NCBI GenBank assembly: GCA_963822985.1
Contig: CAWGJU010000006.1
Span: 496,001 to 560,000, forward strand
DNA: 64,000 nucleotides
Source: Thermohalobaculum sp963822985
GTDB lineage: Bacteria > Pseudomonadota > Alphaproteobacteria > Rhodobacterales > Rhodobacteraceae
Direction of reading: 5' to 3'
Part shown: piece after piece, positions 55,646 through 64,000 of the stretch
Position numbering within the stretch: position 1 is the first letter of the stretch
How the letters are laid out: each line of letters starts with the position of its first letter
Notes under the pieces: generated by a model
Told to the model about the DNA's origin: nothing
The model's database searches: none
What the model saw: only the letters and a program-made list of their open reading frames with translations
Translations under genes and position numbers: made by a program

Positions 55646-57384
55646 GGAGCCGCGCACAAAGGCCTTTCGACCCGGTCAGCACCGCGGTTTCCGCCGCCTT
55701 GGCCGCACCCGCCCGGTCGTTGTCGCGGCCCGAGCGCGCCGATCTGGAGACGCGGCTGGGCGGCGACCTGTCGACGCTGAAGGTCCACGAGGGCCCCGCG
55801 GCCGACCGCGCCGCGGTGGCGCTGGGCGCGCGTGGCTTCGCGGTCGGCCGGCATGTGGCGCTGGAGCGCACGGCACGGCACGGCACGCTTGCGCACGAGG
55901 CGGCACACGCCCTGCAGCAGAACATGGCCGAGCCAAGGGGCAGGGTGCCCGTCGGCCGCGCCGACGCGCCGGCCGAGAGCGAGGCGCGGGCGGCTGCAGA
56001 GGGCGCGGGCCGCCCCGTCAGGGGCGGCCGGGCGCCGGCGGTGGCCCGCGACCTGGTCAGCCCCGGACGGCTGGGCGAGGTCCACCAGGGGGTCCGCGTC
56101 GAGGGACCGCCCAGGACCACCTCGACGGGCACGACGAGCACGCGGCTGCCCTGGGTGGACGGTCCGGTCTCGGACACCGCCAGCACGGCGCACCTGCTCT
56201 ACAACCAGATCTTCAACTTCCTCGACATGCGGGTGTTCTCGCAGCCGGCGGGCAGCCACACGACCAGCGCCAATTTGGACGCCGACGCGGTCGCCATGCA
56301 CCGGCGCGTGACCGCGCATTTCCCGCAGATCCCCTCGGTCCTCAGCGATGCCGATGTCCAGAGCAGGGTCTCGCTGTTCACGCCGTCGGTGGTGGCCGGC
56401 GACATGGGTTATCTGGACGCCTGGATGGACAATTTCATCGACCAGATGTCGGATTCCGAGGATTACCAGATCGACCCGACGAACACGAACTACCGGGCGA
56501 TGATCACGCGGTTGATCAACGACCCCGACGTCAGCCCGAAGATCCTGACGCTGGCATCCGGGCAGCCCGGCTTCACGCGCGGCGAAGGCACGGCGCGCGA
56601 GATCTTCGTGCACCAGAGCGTCACCGCCGCGCGACGCCAGCCAATGCTGATCCACGAGATCGTCCATCTCTACCGCCACCAGCGCTATCGCGACTGGGTG
56701 AACGCCTCGAGGGACGAGCGCCACTACAACGAGGGCATCACCGAGTGGCTGGCCCTGCGGGTGATGACGGCGGCCGAGCGGGCGACGCGGTCGAGCTATG
56801 CCGCGCGGGTCCAGACGGTGCAGGATCAGATCGCCCAGCACGTCTCGGAGGATGGCATCGCACGGGCGTTCTTCCGGGGCGAGGTCTGGCGCCTCGAGAC
56901 CCGGAGCGCCGAGGCGCGGTCGGCCTTCGAGGCCGAGACGGGGATCAGCGAGACCGGCACGCGCGAGGAGGAAATCGAGGGCTCGCGCACCGGCGCGGGC
57001 ATGTTCCAGTCGGTCGTGCCGGGCGAGCATTACCGCTTCATCAGCCTCGGCAACGCCGAGGCCGAGCCGAAGGCCGAGCACGAGGCGGCGTTCCGAGCGG
57101 TCAAGACCAGCCAGTTCGACCCTGATCCCGCGGTCAAGCTGCGCTTCGTCGGCCATGCCTCGGGTCCGGGATCGGACAGCTACAACATGGGCCTGTCGCG
57201 GCGACGCTCGGTCGCCTTCTACCGCATGGCGCGGCGCGAGGGCGTGCCGTGGAACCGCATGGTCGACGCCGACCGGCCGCCGCATTTCGGCGAGAATCGG
57301 CCGACCGCGACCGAGGAGGACGTGATCACCCGCGCCTTGAACCGGCGCGTCGAGATGTTCCTGGTCCGCGGGGGCACGCCGTGA
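55642..57384 (+). CDS. DUF4157 eCIS-core protein with a second zincin motif and an OmpA-like C-terminus
   Basis: The 580-residue protein (GTG start 55642, overlapping the previous stop) has three parts. A DUF4157 domain with TLAHEAAHALQQ lies at about 88-99. A central region has IHEIVHLYRHQ at about 335-345, followed by NEGITEWLALRV, where HExxH plus a downstream Glu matches gluzincin metalloproteases. The C-terminal part has RFVGHASGPGSDSYNMGLSRRRSVAFYRMA...NRRVEMFL, an OmpA-like pattern. DUF4157 proteins mark eCIS cargo or assembly proteins. The OmpA-like part suggests a link to cell-wall material or the particle surface; this is inference. Confidence 0.8.
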   Translation: MRSRAQRPFDPVSTAVSAALAAPARSLSRPERADLETRLGGDLSTLKVHEGPAADRAAVALGARGFAVGRHVALERTARHGTLAHEAAHALQQNMAEPRGRVPVGRADAPAESEARAAAEGAGRPVRGGRAPAVARDLVSPGRLGEVHQGVRVEGPPRTTSTGTTSTRLPWVDGPVSDTASTAHLLYNQIFNFLDMRVFSQPAGSHTTSANLDADAVAMHRRVTAHFPQIPSVLSDADVQSRVSLFTPSVVAGDMGYLDAWMDNFIDQMSDSEDYQIDPTNTNYRAMITRLINDPDVSPKILTLASGQPGFTRGEGTAREIFVHQSVTAARRQPMLIHEIVHLYRHQRYRDWVNASRDERHYNEGITEWLALRVMTAAERATRSSYAARVQTVQDQIAQHVSEDGIARAFFRGEVWRLETRSAEARSAFEAETGISETGTREEEIEGSRTGAGMFQSVVPGEHYRFISLGNAEAEPKAEHEAAFRAVKTSQFDPDPAVKLRFVGHASGPGSDSYNMGLSRRRSVAFYRMARREGVPWNRMVDADRPPHFGENRPTATEEDVITRALNRRVEMFLVRGGTP

Positions 57385-59456
57385 GCGAGCACGCGCAGCG
57401 GACCGCGACCGAGACCGCCGCCATCAGCGCTCGGCCGATGCGGCGGCCCTGCTCCTGCAGCGAGGCGGCCGGTGTGTCGGGGAAATGCCCGACCTGCGCG
57501 GCGAACGCGCGGCTGGGCGTGCAGCCGAAGCTGGCGATCAGCCGGCCCGGCGACCGCTGGGAGCAGGAGGCGGACCGGATCGCCGACCAGATGGTGTCGG
57601 AGCGGCCCGCGCCGGTGGTCGGCCCGCTGGCAGTCATGCCGATGGTACAGCGCCAGCCCCAGGAGGACGAAGAGGAGGAGGAGACGCTGCAGGCGAAGGC
57701 GGCCGGGCCGGGCGCGCTGCGAACCGGCGCGGCCACGGCGCAGGCCGTGCGTGCGGTCGCGGCCAACGGGTCGCCCCTGCCCCGGACGGCTCGCGCGTAT
57801 TTCGAGCCGAGGTTCGGGCGGGGGCTCGGCCATGTGCGCATCCACACGGGTGCCGAGGCGCAGGCGGCGGCGCGCGGGATCCGCGCACGGGCCTATACGC
57901 TGGGGCGGAACATCGCCTTCGCCGCCGGGCAATACCGGCCCGACAGCCGCGCCGGGCGCTACCTGCTGGCGCACGAACTGACCCACACGCTGCAGCAGGG
58001 CGCGGGCCAAGGAGAGCGGACGATCCGGCGCCGGACGTTTTTCGAGGAGGTCGCGGGGCTCTTCAGCTCGGACAGTTTCTCCGAGGACGAGCTGCGGCGC
58101 TACCTTCGGACCATCACGCGCGAGAACAGCATCGAGGACTTCACGGATTCGGACAACAAGGCGCGTGCCGTCGTCAACCGGCTGCGCGACGGCGACGACC
58201 TGCTGGGTGTTCGCGATACGCCGGAGCTGCGGACGCTGCTGATCCGGGAAATGCAGTCGGGCTTCACCGGCAACGACGACGAGCGGGCGATCGTTTACCT
58301 GCTGGACACCGCCGGCGTCGATGCGCTGAACACGATGTTCGGGCGCGGCGGGCTTACCGTCGCCGCGCTGGAATCGGATTTCCAAGGACCCGAGCTGCGG
58401 CAGCTGCGGCAATTCTTCGACTACCGGTTCGAGGGCGGCCGGGCGGCGCTGGAGCGCGGCGAGGTCCGGGCGCACGAGCCGCGCACGCCGTTCGAGCAGA
58501 TGACGGTCGAGCGGGCGCGGCGGCGGCTGGCGATCGTCGAGGAGCTGCTGGCGCGGGCCATGGAGGTCGATCTGCAGCGCCAGAGCGCGCTGCAATCGCG
58601 CCGCGACCTGGACCGTACCGCCTCGGACGCCGCGACGGCGATGGGGCTGCGGGCGCGAAGCGAGCGCGCCGGGGCCGAGGCCATGAACCGGGCGCCGGTG
58701 ACGGTCTCGGTCACCGCGACGCGTGTCGAGTTCCGCATCCGCTTCCACGTCCGGTTCGAGGATCCGGCGATGGCCCACCGGTTCGGCGAGGTGGCCGAGA
58801 CGCTGCGCCGGGGGATCGCCCTGGTCTGGAACCAGCGGCTCGGCGACGAGGTCTTCGGCGGCCGCGACTTCGCAATGGTGCCCGTGATCGAGGCGGTCGC
58901 CATGGGCGCGGCGCGCGACCGGCGGGCATATCTGCTGACAGTGCGTCCGACGGACACCGGTGCGCTCAACTATCCCGGCTGCCAGTTCGACCAGCCACCC
59001 GCCGGGGTGCCGACCTCGATCACCAACTCCGGCTGCGACGGCGGCGTGATCTCGATCCCGCCGGCGCATATCGCGCGCGCCGGCATCCTGGGCCACGAGA
59101 CCCTGCACCTGTTCGGGCTGCTGGACCGGTACATCGCGATGACCGACCTGACGCCGGACGGGCGCCGGGTGACGGGGCACACGAACGTTCCCGACCGAGA
59201 GCTGGGACAGCGGCAGGACCCGCTGGGCGCGCAGGACGCGACCATCCTTCCCGAGGACTTGGCCTTTGTCTTCGACACTCAGGGCGTCTACCAGCGCGAG
59301 ACCGAGCGCCGGACGGGCGGGCGCAGCGTCGCCGCGCTGCGCATCGAGGCCGAGCGACTGCGCGAGATCATCCGGCTGGGCCGCGACCCGAACTCGCTGA
59401 TCCGGCCGCGCCAGGACTTCAACCGCGAGATGTTCCGATCGGCCGAGGATATCTGA
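57381..59456 (+). CDS. DUF4157 eCIS-core protein with a metzincin-like HExxHxxGxxD motif
   Basis: The 691-residue protein starts with a Cys-rich segment (PCSCSEAAGVSGKCPTC), then the usual DUF4157 leader PGDRWEQEADRIADQMV and an acidic run (EDEEEEE). Next comes the DUF4157 core RGLGHVRIHTGAEAQAAARGIRARAYTLG with LLAHELTHTLQQ. Far downstream, HETLHLFGLLD at about 573-583 exactly fits HExxHxxGxxD, the zinc motif of metzincin-type peptidases (snapalysin style). This makes it a good candidate toxin or self-processing factor carried by the particle. The GTG start at 57381 overlaps the previous stop. Confidence 0.82.
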   Translation: MSEHAQRTATETAAISARPMRRPCSCSEAAGVSGKCPTCAANARLGVQPKLAISRPGDRWEQEADRIADQMVSERPAPVVGPLAVMPMVQRQPQEDEEEEETLQAKAAGPGALRTGAATAQAVRAVAANGSPLPRTARAYFEPRFGRGLGHVRIHTGAEAQAAARGIRARAYTLGRNIAFAAGQYRPDSRAGRYLLAHELTHTLQQGAGQGERTIRRRTFFEEVAGLFSSDSFSEDELRRYLRTITRENSIEDFTDSDNKARAVVNRLRDGDDLLGVRDTPELRTLLIREMQSGFTGNDDERAIVYLLDTAGVDALNTMFGRGGLTVAALESDFQGPELRQLRQFFDYRFEGGRAALERGEVRAHEPRTPFEQMTVERARRRLAIVEELLARAMEVDLQRQSALQSRRDLDRTASDAATAMGLRARSERAGAEAMNRAPVTVSVTATRVEFRIRFHVRFEDPAMAHRFGEVAETLRRGIALVWNQRLGDEVFGGRDFAMVPVIEAVAMGAARDRRAYLLTVRPTDTGALNYPGCQFDQPPAGVPTSITNSGCDGGVISIPPAHIARAGILGHETLHLFGLLDRYIAMTDLTPDGRRVTGHTNVPDRELGQRQDPLGAQDATILPEDLAFVFDTQGVYQRETERRTGGRSVAALRIEAERLREIIRLGRDPNSLIRPRQDFNREMFRSAEDI

Positions 59457-59457
59457 G

Positions 59458-60114
59458 GTGACCGGCTTCCCAGGATCCCCCAAGCTGACCCGCGCCGGAC
59501 TGGTGCTGATTGATCCCGACAGCGGCGCGGTCGGGCGGATCATCACCCTGCAATACGCCTCAGACAGCCTGAAGCGGCAGTTGCAGGTGCAGTCGATCCA
59601 GGACGAGCAGCACCGATCGCAGCCGCTGCGGCTGACCGGGCCGGCGGTCGAGACGATCACGATCGAGGCCGAGCTGGACGCGACCGACCAGCTGGAGTTC
59701 CCGCGCCAGAACGCGAACGCCGTCGCGGCCGGGATCTTCCCCGCCCTCGCCGCGCTGGAGATGCTGGTGCATCCGACCGTCGCGCAACTGGAACGCCAAA
59801 ACGCCCAGGCGGACAGCGGCGGGTTCACGATCACGCCGGCCGAGACGCCGCTGGCGCTGTTCGTCTGGAGCCGCAACCGGATCGTGCCGGTCAGGGTCAC
59901 GGACCTCTCGATCACCGAGGAGTTCTTCGACCCGGCGCTGAACCCGATCCGGGCCAGGGTCGGCATGACGCTGCGGGTGCTGAGCGTCGATGACCTGGGC
60001 TTCCGCCACCGCGGCAGCGGGCTGTTCATGGCGTATCTGCAGGCCAAGGAACAGCTGGCCGCCAAGGCCGCGACAGGCGCGCTGGGCGACTTCGGAATCG
60101 GAGGGCTGCCATGA
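59458..60114 (+). CDS. eCIS tube-initiator/baseplate protein (Afp7-like, LysM-type)
   Basis: The 218-residue protein has the Afp7/Pvc7 pattern: LTRAGLVLIDPDSGAVGRIITLQYASDSLKRQLQVQS, the TITIEAELDATDQLEFPRQNANAVAAGIFPALAALEMLVHP segment, and LALFVWSRNRIVPVRVTDLSITEEFFDPALNPIRARVGMTLRVLS. It links hub and tube. GTG at 59458, two bases after the previous stop. Overlaps the next gene by ATGA. The family call relies on block order and neighbours. Confidence 0.83.
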   Translation: MTGFPGSPKLTRAGLVLIDPDSGAVGRIITLQYASDSLKRQLQVQSIQDEQHRSQPLRLTGPAVETITIEAELDATDQLEFPRQNANAVAAGIFPALAALEMLVHPTVAQLERQNAQADSGGFTITPAETPLALFVWSRNRIVPVRVTDLSITEEFFDPALNPIRARVGMTLRVLSVDDLGFRHRGSGLFMAYLQAKEQLAAKAATGALGDFGIGGLP

Positions 60115-60479
60115 AGAACCCGATCCAGCAGATGTTCGAGGCGGGCGTGGTCGAGCGCACCGACTTCCCGCCAGAGAGCCGCTATCACGGCGTGCCGACG
60201 GCGCAGATCACGCGGCCCGACGGGCTGATCATACCCTACCTCCGGCGCCGCTTCGCGCCAGCGCCGGAGGCGTTCGCCACGCAGCGCGTCCGCCGGATCC
60301 TGCAGGGCGAGCGGCTGGACCAGTTCACCGCCGCCGAGATCGGCGACCCGGAGGCATTCTGGATGCTGTGCGACGCCAACGGCGCGGTGTTTCCCGAGGA
60401 GCTCGAGGTCGAGGGCACCGAGGTCAGGGTGCCCCTGCCCGAGGGCATCCCCGGGCCGGACGAGGACCCGATGGCATGA
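60111..60479 (+). CDS. Small eCIS baseplate-associated protein
   Basis: The 122-residue protein begins with NPIQQMFEAGVVERTDFPPESRYHGVPTAQIT and contains IPYLRRRFAPAPEAFATQRVRRILQGERLDQFTAAEIGDPEAFWMLCDANGAV. The RYxxxxT...YLRRRF pattern with RLD...GD...W...DAN resembles LysM-like small proteins between the tube initiator and the hub in eCIS loci. It could help mount the spike. Overlaps on both sides (ATGA) keep it in the operon. Confidence 0.72.
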   Translation: MKNPIQQMFEAGVVERTDFPPESRYHGVPTAQITRPDGLIIPYLRRRFAPAPEAFATQRVRRILQGERLDQFTAAEIGDPEAFWMLCDANGAVFPEELEVEGTEVRVPLPEGIPGPDEDPMA

Positions 60480-61603
60480 TCAAGGGCATCGACCTGACCG
60501 TTCTGTTCGGGCCGGGCGTGCCGGTCCCCGCTCCGCGGTCGGTCGTCGATGCGCTGCAATCGGTGACCATCCAGGAGAACTCGGGCGAGACGCAGAGCGG
60601 CTTCGACATGTTGTTCGCGCTGGAGAAGGACTCGCCCCTGAACACCATCTTCCTTCTGGCGGGCGGGGCGGCCCTGCCGATCCTGCGCGTCGCGCTGGTC
60701 GCCACGATCAACGGGCGCGCGACGTCTCTGATCAACGGCGTCGTGACGCGGACCGAGCTGACGCCGGGCACGGGCAACCAGCCGGCAATGCTGAAGGTCA
60801 TGGGCCGCGACCTGACGGCGGCGATGGAGATCCTCGATTTCTCCGGGCTGCCCTATTACGGGATGCCCCCCTTCGTCCGGGTCGGACTGATCCTGGCCAA
60901 GTACGCCTGGCTGGGCGTGATCCCGCAGGTCATCCCCTCGCTGGAAGGCCCGCCGCTGCCGACCGAGCGACTGCCGCGCCACCAGGACACCGACCTCGCC
61001 TATGTCCGGATGCTGGCCGAGGAGGCGGGCTACACGTTCTTCATGAAGCCGGGCCCCGCCCCCGCGACCAGCTATGCCTATTGGGGGCCCGAGGTGCGGA
61101 TCGGCGAGGTGCAGCCGGCGCTGACCATCGACGCCGGCAGCCCGACCAATGCCGAGGAGCTGCGCTTCACCTTCAACAAGGACGGAACCGAGATACCGGT
61201 CGTCTACATCCAGAATTCGCTGACAAAGGTCCCGATCCCGATCCCGATCCCCTCGGCAATCCCGTTCCAGCCACCGCTTGGCGCGATCCCGCCGCTGCCG
61301 CCCAGGATCGCGCGGCTGCGCAACACCGCCCGGCTGAACCCGATGGAGGCGCTGGTGCTCGGGTTCTCCTATGCCGCGCGGCACTCGGACGCCGTGTCGG
61401 GCAGCGGCAAGCTTGACGTGGTCCGCTATGGCCGCGTGCTGCGGGCGCGCGGGCTGGTCGGCGTGCGCGGGGCGGGCCGCGCGTTCGACGGCGTCCACTA
61501 CGTCGACAGCGTGACGCACGAGATCGGGCGCGGTTCGTACAAGCAGTCCTTCACCCTGAAACGCAGCGGGCTCCTGCCCACGCAGGCATCCATACCGGCA
61601 TGA
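60476..61603 (+). CDS. eCIS hub protein (gp27/VgrG N-half-like, Afp8 type)
   Basis: The 375-residue protein has the phage late-control D/gp27 pattern: LQSVTIQENSGETQSGFDMLFAL, the ING.V...EL.P segment (LINGVVTRTELTPG), LKVMGRDLTAAMEIL and YVRMLAEEAGYTFFMKPGP. The C-terminal part has YVDSVTHEIGRGSYKQSFTLKRSGL. A Pro/Ile run (PIPIPIP) lies near residue 255. It forms the trimeric hub beneath the tube. The spike OB domain is a separate gene here, so hub and spike are split, unlike VgrG of the T6SS. Confidence 0.87.
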   Translation: MIKGIDLTVLFGPGVPVPAPRSVVDALQSVTIQENSGETQSGFDMLFALEKDSPLNTIFLLAGGAALPILRVALVATINGRATSLINGVVTRTELTPGTGNQPAMLKVMGRDLTAAMEILDFSGLPYYGMPPFVRVGLILAKYAWLGVIPQVIPSLEGPPLPTERLPRHQDTDLAYVRMLAEEAGYTFFMKPGPAPATSYAYWGPEVRIGEVQPALTIDAGSPTNAEELRFTFNKDGTEIPVVYIQNSLTKVPIPIPIPSAIPFQPPLGAIPPLPPRIARLRNTARLNPMEALVLGFSYAARHSDAVSGSGKLDVVRYGRVLRARGLVGVRGAGRAFDGVHYVDSVTHEIGRGSYKQSFTLKRSGLLPTQASIPA

Positions 61604-62109
61604 CGGAAACCTACTACGGCAAGTATCGCGGCACGGTCGTGAACAATCTGGACCCAATGCTGATCGGGCGCATCCAGGCGACCGTTCCCGACGTCTCCGC
61701 CCTGTCGCTGACCAGCTGGGCCATGCCGTGCTTCCCGATGGCCGGGACGCAGACCGCCGCGATGGGCGTACCGCCGATCGGCGCCGGGGTCTGGATCGAG
61801 TTTGAGCGCGGCGACCCCGACTATCCGATCTGGACGGGCTGCTATTTCGGCTCGGCCGCCGAAGTGCCGGCGCTGCACCAGCTGACGCCGCCCGGCGTCT
61901 CGGCGGTGACGATCCAGACGCTGCTGCAGAACGGGATCACGGTCACCGACCTGCCGGGGCCGACCGGCGGGATCGTGCTGAAGACCGCCGCCGGCGCCTC
62001 GCTGATCGTGAACGACACCGGCATCTACATCCAGAACGGCCGGGGCGCCTCGATCACCATGACCGGCCCGACGGTCACGGTGAACAACGGCGCGCTGACC
62101 GTCATCTGA
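61600..62109 (+). CDS. eCIS spike-base protein (gp5 OB-fold)
   Basis: The 169-residue protein opens ETYYGKYRGTVVNNLDPMLIGRIQATVPDVS, the gp5/VgrG OB fold, with GAGVWIEFERGDPDYPIWTGCYFGS. A C-terminal beta-helix-like part (IVLKTAAGASLIVNDTGIYIQNGRGASI) forms the needle shaft. It bridges hub and PAAR-like tip. Start overlaps the hub stop by ATGA. Confidence 0.9.
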   Translation: MTETYYGKYRGTVVNNLDPMLIGRIQATVPDVSALSLTSWAMPCFPMAGTQTAAMGVPPIGAGVWIEFERGDPDYPIWTGCYFGSAAEVPALHQLTPPGVSAVTIQTLLQNGITVTDLPGPTGGIVLKTAAGASLIVNDTGIYIQNGRGASITMTGPTVTVNNGALTVI

Positions 62110-62123
62110 GGAAACGAAGGACC

Positions 62124-62444
62124 ATGCCCGGACCCATCCTGCACCTCGGCGCCACCGTTACCTGCAGCCATGGCGGGCAGGCGACGCCGGCGGCGCCCTT
62201 CGCCCGGGTGCTGGTGTCGGGCCAGCCGGTCGTCACGCAGTCCTCGCCCTGGCTGATCGCCGGCTGCGGTTTCGTGCCGCCCGGCGGCAACGGTCCCTGC
62301 GTCAACGGCACCTTCATCACCGCCGCGACGCGGGTGCTGGCCGGCGGCGTGCCCGTCGTGCTGCAGGACGGCGTGACCATCTGCACGCCGACCGGCACGC
62401 CGATGCTGCCGCTGCAGGCGCAGACGCGCGTGATCGGGAGCTGA
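62124..62444 (+). CDS. PAAR-like spike tip protein
   Basis: The 106-residue protein has PAAR-like beta repeats: GPILHLGATVTCSHGGQATPAAPFARVLVSGQPVV, then CGFVPPGGNGPCVNGTFITAATRVLAGGVPVVLQDGVTICTPTGTPM. His and Cys residues in these positions can hold the tip metal ion. It sharpens the eCIS spike. It starts 14 bases after the spike-base stop with a GGA-rich ribosome site. Compare the DUF4280 tip protein of the T6SS near 19 kb. Confidence 0.86.
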   Translation: MPGPILHLGATVTCSHGGQATPAAPFARVLVSGQPVVTQSSPWLIAGCGFVPPGGNGPCVNGTFITAATRVLAGGVPVVLQDGVTICTPTGTPMLPLQAQTRVIGS

Positions 62445-62447
62445 GCG

Positions 62448-62813
62448 ATGGTCCAGGTCGACTTCCCGTACCACTTCGACGGCCGCGAGCGCACCGCCAC
62501 GGCCAGCGAGGCAAAGCATGTCCGCGACCTGATCGAGCAGATCCTGTTCACCGCGCCCGGCGAGCGGGTCAACCGGCCGGAGTTCGGCGGGGGCGTGCTG
62601 CAGCTGGTGTTCGCCCCGGCCAGCCCCGAGGCGGCGGCGACGGCCGAGTTCATGATCCGCGGCGCGCTGCAGCAGTACCTGGGCCAGCGGATCGAGGTCG
62701 CAGACGTCCGCGCCGAGGCCGAGGAGTCGACCATGCGCATCCGGATTTCCTACCGGCTGCTGCGCGACGGGACCGAGCAGGTGGCCGAGTTCGAGATGGG
62801 AGGGACATCGTGA
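62448..62813 (+). CDS. gp25-like baseplate protein (Afp9 type)
   Basis: The 121-residue protein has the gp25/W pattern: the HVRDLIEQILFTAPGERVNRPEFGGGVLQLVFAP block and the C-terminal RIEVADVRAEAEESTMRIRISYRLLRDG. It is the wedge component joining baseplate and sheath. It starts 3 bases after the PAAR gene stop and its own stop overlaps the next gene (GTGA). Confidence 0.93.
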   Translation: MVQVDFPYHFDGRERTATASEAKHVRDLIEQILFTAPGERVNRPEFGGGVLQLVFAPASPEAAATAEFMIRGALQQYLGQRIEVADVRAEAEESTMRIRISYRLLRDGTEQVAEFEMGGTS

Positions 62814-64000
62814 TCTTCCATTGCTGCGACGAACGCCGCCGCGAGCTGGTGCTGAACAGCACCGCGCCAGACCTGAACGGGATCGACTTCCTCGAAGTGC
62901 TGGACGGCGAGGCGCCCGAGACGACGCCCAGGCAGCGCACGCTGCTGGTCCGCTTCCTGAAGGACGCGCCGCCGCTGACGCCGGAAAACCTGGAACTGAC
63001 CGGCGGCGAGCGCATCACCGGCGTCGGCATCGAGTGGGTCACGCACGCTGACGCTCCCGACACCTCGCTCTTCGAGCCGGAGGAGGACGGGCTGGCAGGC
63101 CTGCTGACCAATTTGCCGGCCGCCGGCCAGGTGATCGCGATCCGCACCACCTCGCATGGCGACCACGCGAGCTACACGCTGCGGCTGGTGAACGCGCCCG
63201 GCGCGCTGTCGCCGCCACCGGGGATCGACCGGCTGCTGGCGCAGATCCGGTTTTCGTTCAAGGTCGAGTGCGAGACCGATTTCGACTGCGCGCCGGTGCA
63301 GATCTGCCCGGACGATGCGCCCGAGCCGCCGGCGATCTCCTACCTCGCCAAGGACTACCGCAGCTTCCGCCGCCTGATGCTTGGCCGGATGGCGCAGAAG
63401 ATGCCCGACTGGCGCGAGCGCAACGTCGCGGATCTGGGCATCACGATGGTCGAGCTGCTGGCCTATACCGGCGACCGGCTGAGCTATGCACAGGACGCCG
63501 TGATGACCGAAGCCTACCTTGGGACGGCGCGGCGGCGGTCCTCGGTCCGACGCCATGCGCGGCTGGTCGACTACCACATGCACGACGGCGGCAACGCTCG
63601 GGTCTGGGTGCAGGTCCGGGTCGACGCGGACGGCGTGACCATCCGCAAGGGCGACGAGCAGTTCCTGACGCGCATTCCCCGCTTCGACACCGTGCTGACC
63701 CCCGACATGCGCGACCGGGCGTTGGGCCACGCGCCGCTGGTCTTCGAGCCGCTGCACGACAAGGAGCTGTTCGCCGGCTATAACGAGATCGACTTCTATG
63801 AATGGGGCAGTGCCGATTGCTGCCTGCCCAAAGGGGCGACGCGGGCGACGCTGGCGGGCGACTATCCGAACCTCGTCCCGGGCGACATCCTGATCTTCGA
63901 GGAGCGGGTGGGACCGCGCACGGGCCGGGTGGCGGACGCCGATTCCATGCACCGCCACGCGGTGCGGCTCGCGGCGGTGGCGGCCGGGCTGACGGACGAG
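62810..64000 (+). CDS. eCIS baseplate J-type protein (Afp11-like), cut by the right edge
   Basis: The reading from GTG 62810, overlapping the previous stop, stays open for 397 codons to the end of the window. It has RELVLNSTAPDLNGIDFLEVLDG, a pattern of eCIS baseplate proteins. It then has the J-like block ISYLAKDYRSFRRLMLGRMAQKMPDWRERNVADLGITMVELLAYTGDRLSYAQDAVMTEAYLGTARRRSSVRRHARLVDYHMHDG, strongly conserved in these proteins. It builds baseplate wedges. The full gene and the remaining eCIS genes (tail fibre, other baseplate proteins) are outside the window. Confidence 0.92.
   Translation, partial: MIFHCCDERRRELVLNSTAPDLNGIDFLEVLDGEAPETTPRQRTLLVRFLKDAPPLTPENLELTGGERITGVGIEWVTHADAPDTSLFEPEEDGLAGLLTNLPAAGQVIAIRTTSHGDHASYTLRLVNAPGALSPPPGIDRLLAQIRFSFKVECETDFDCAPVQICPDDAPEPPAISYLAKDYRSFRRLMLGRMAQKMPDWRERNVADLGITMVELLAYTGDRLSYAQDAVMTEAYLGTARRRSSVRRHARLVDYHMHDGGNARVWVQVRVDADGVTIRKGDEQFLTRIPRFDTVLTPDMRDRALGHAPLVFEPLHDKELFAGYNEIDFYEWGSADCCLPKGATRATLAGDYPNLVPGDILIFEERVGPRTGRVADADSMHRHAVRLAAVAAGLTDE

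Overview
The window is high-GC, densely packed bacterial DNA that looks alphaproteobacterial. The signs are a DUF1045 protein beside a phn cluster, an OxyR-katG pair, an HNH nuclease of the alphaproteobacterial type, and genes chained by ATGA, GTGA and TGATG overlaps. Several genes start with GTG or TTG. No genus can be named from the sequence alone.

Layout. (1) 1-20.3 kb, minus strand: a type VI secretion system (T6SS) read right to left. It runs from a small unknown protein, a MORN-like protein, a DUF4280 PAAR-like protein and a SPOR-like membrane protein into tssJ-K-L-M-A-B-C-hcp-E-F-G-H and a VgrG cut by the left edge. (2) 20.4-21.0 kb: remnants of a site-specific recombinase and an IS5-type transposase. 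(3) 21.1-24.9 kb: a complete OsmF/YehZYXW-type osmoprotectant ABC importer. (4) 25.0-28.2 kb: a DsbA-like thioredoxin followed by debris: a decayed histidine kinase and response-regulator tail, IS3 pieces, a tRNA-like 3' fragment and the first 48 codons of an EF-Tu gene. (5) 28.3-36.1 kb: DUF1858-nnrS with a convergent Crp/Fnr regulator, an HNH nuclease, a phytanoyl-CoA-dioxygenase-like enzyme, and divergent oxyR and katG. (6) 36.2-46.4 kb: a C-P lyase region with phnM, a DUF1045 gene, and the coupled operon phnG-H-I-HAD-phnJ-hydrolase-phnK-corA-phnL-phnN. The divergent repressor gene phnF lies next to a perfect 8-bp inverted-repeat operator. (7) 46.4-47.4 kb: a D-2-hydroxyacid dehydrogenase. 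(8) 47.7-64 kb, plus strand: an extracellular contractile injection system (eCIS). It encodes one sheath, one tube, a T4-type baseplate protein, a Pro-rich protein, a Pvc16-like cap, an AAA+ ATPase, two DUF4157 proteins each with a second HExxH metalloprotease motif, hub and spike proteins, a PAAR-like tip, a gp25 protein and a baseplate J protein that runs off the right edge.

The genome segment therefore carries two independent contractile injection machines, one cell-anchored (T6SS) and one likely released (eCIS), about 28 kb apart. Between them lie stress (osmotic, peroxide, nitric oxide) and phosphonate-utilisation genes.

Five otherwise well-preserved genes (tssK, the HNH nuclease, katG, the eCIS sheath and the eCIS ATPase) each change frame once, and every case fits one surplus base. 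This is either a sequencing artefact or a notable set of lesions. They are annotated as single genes with the break marked.
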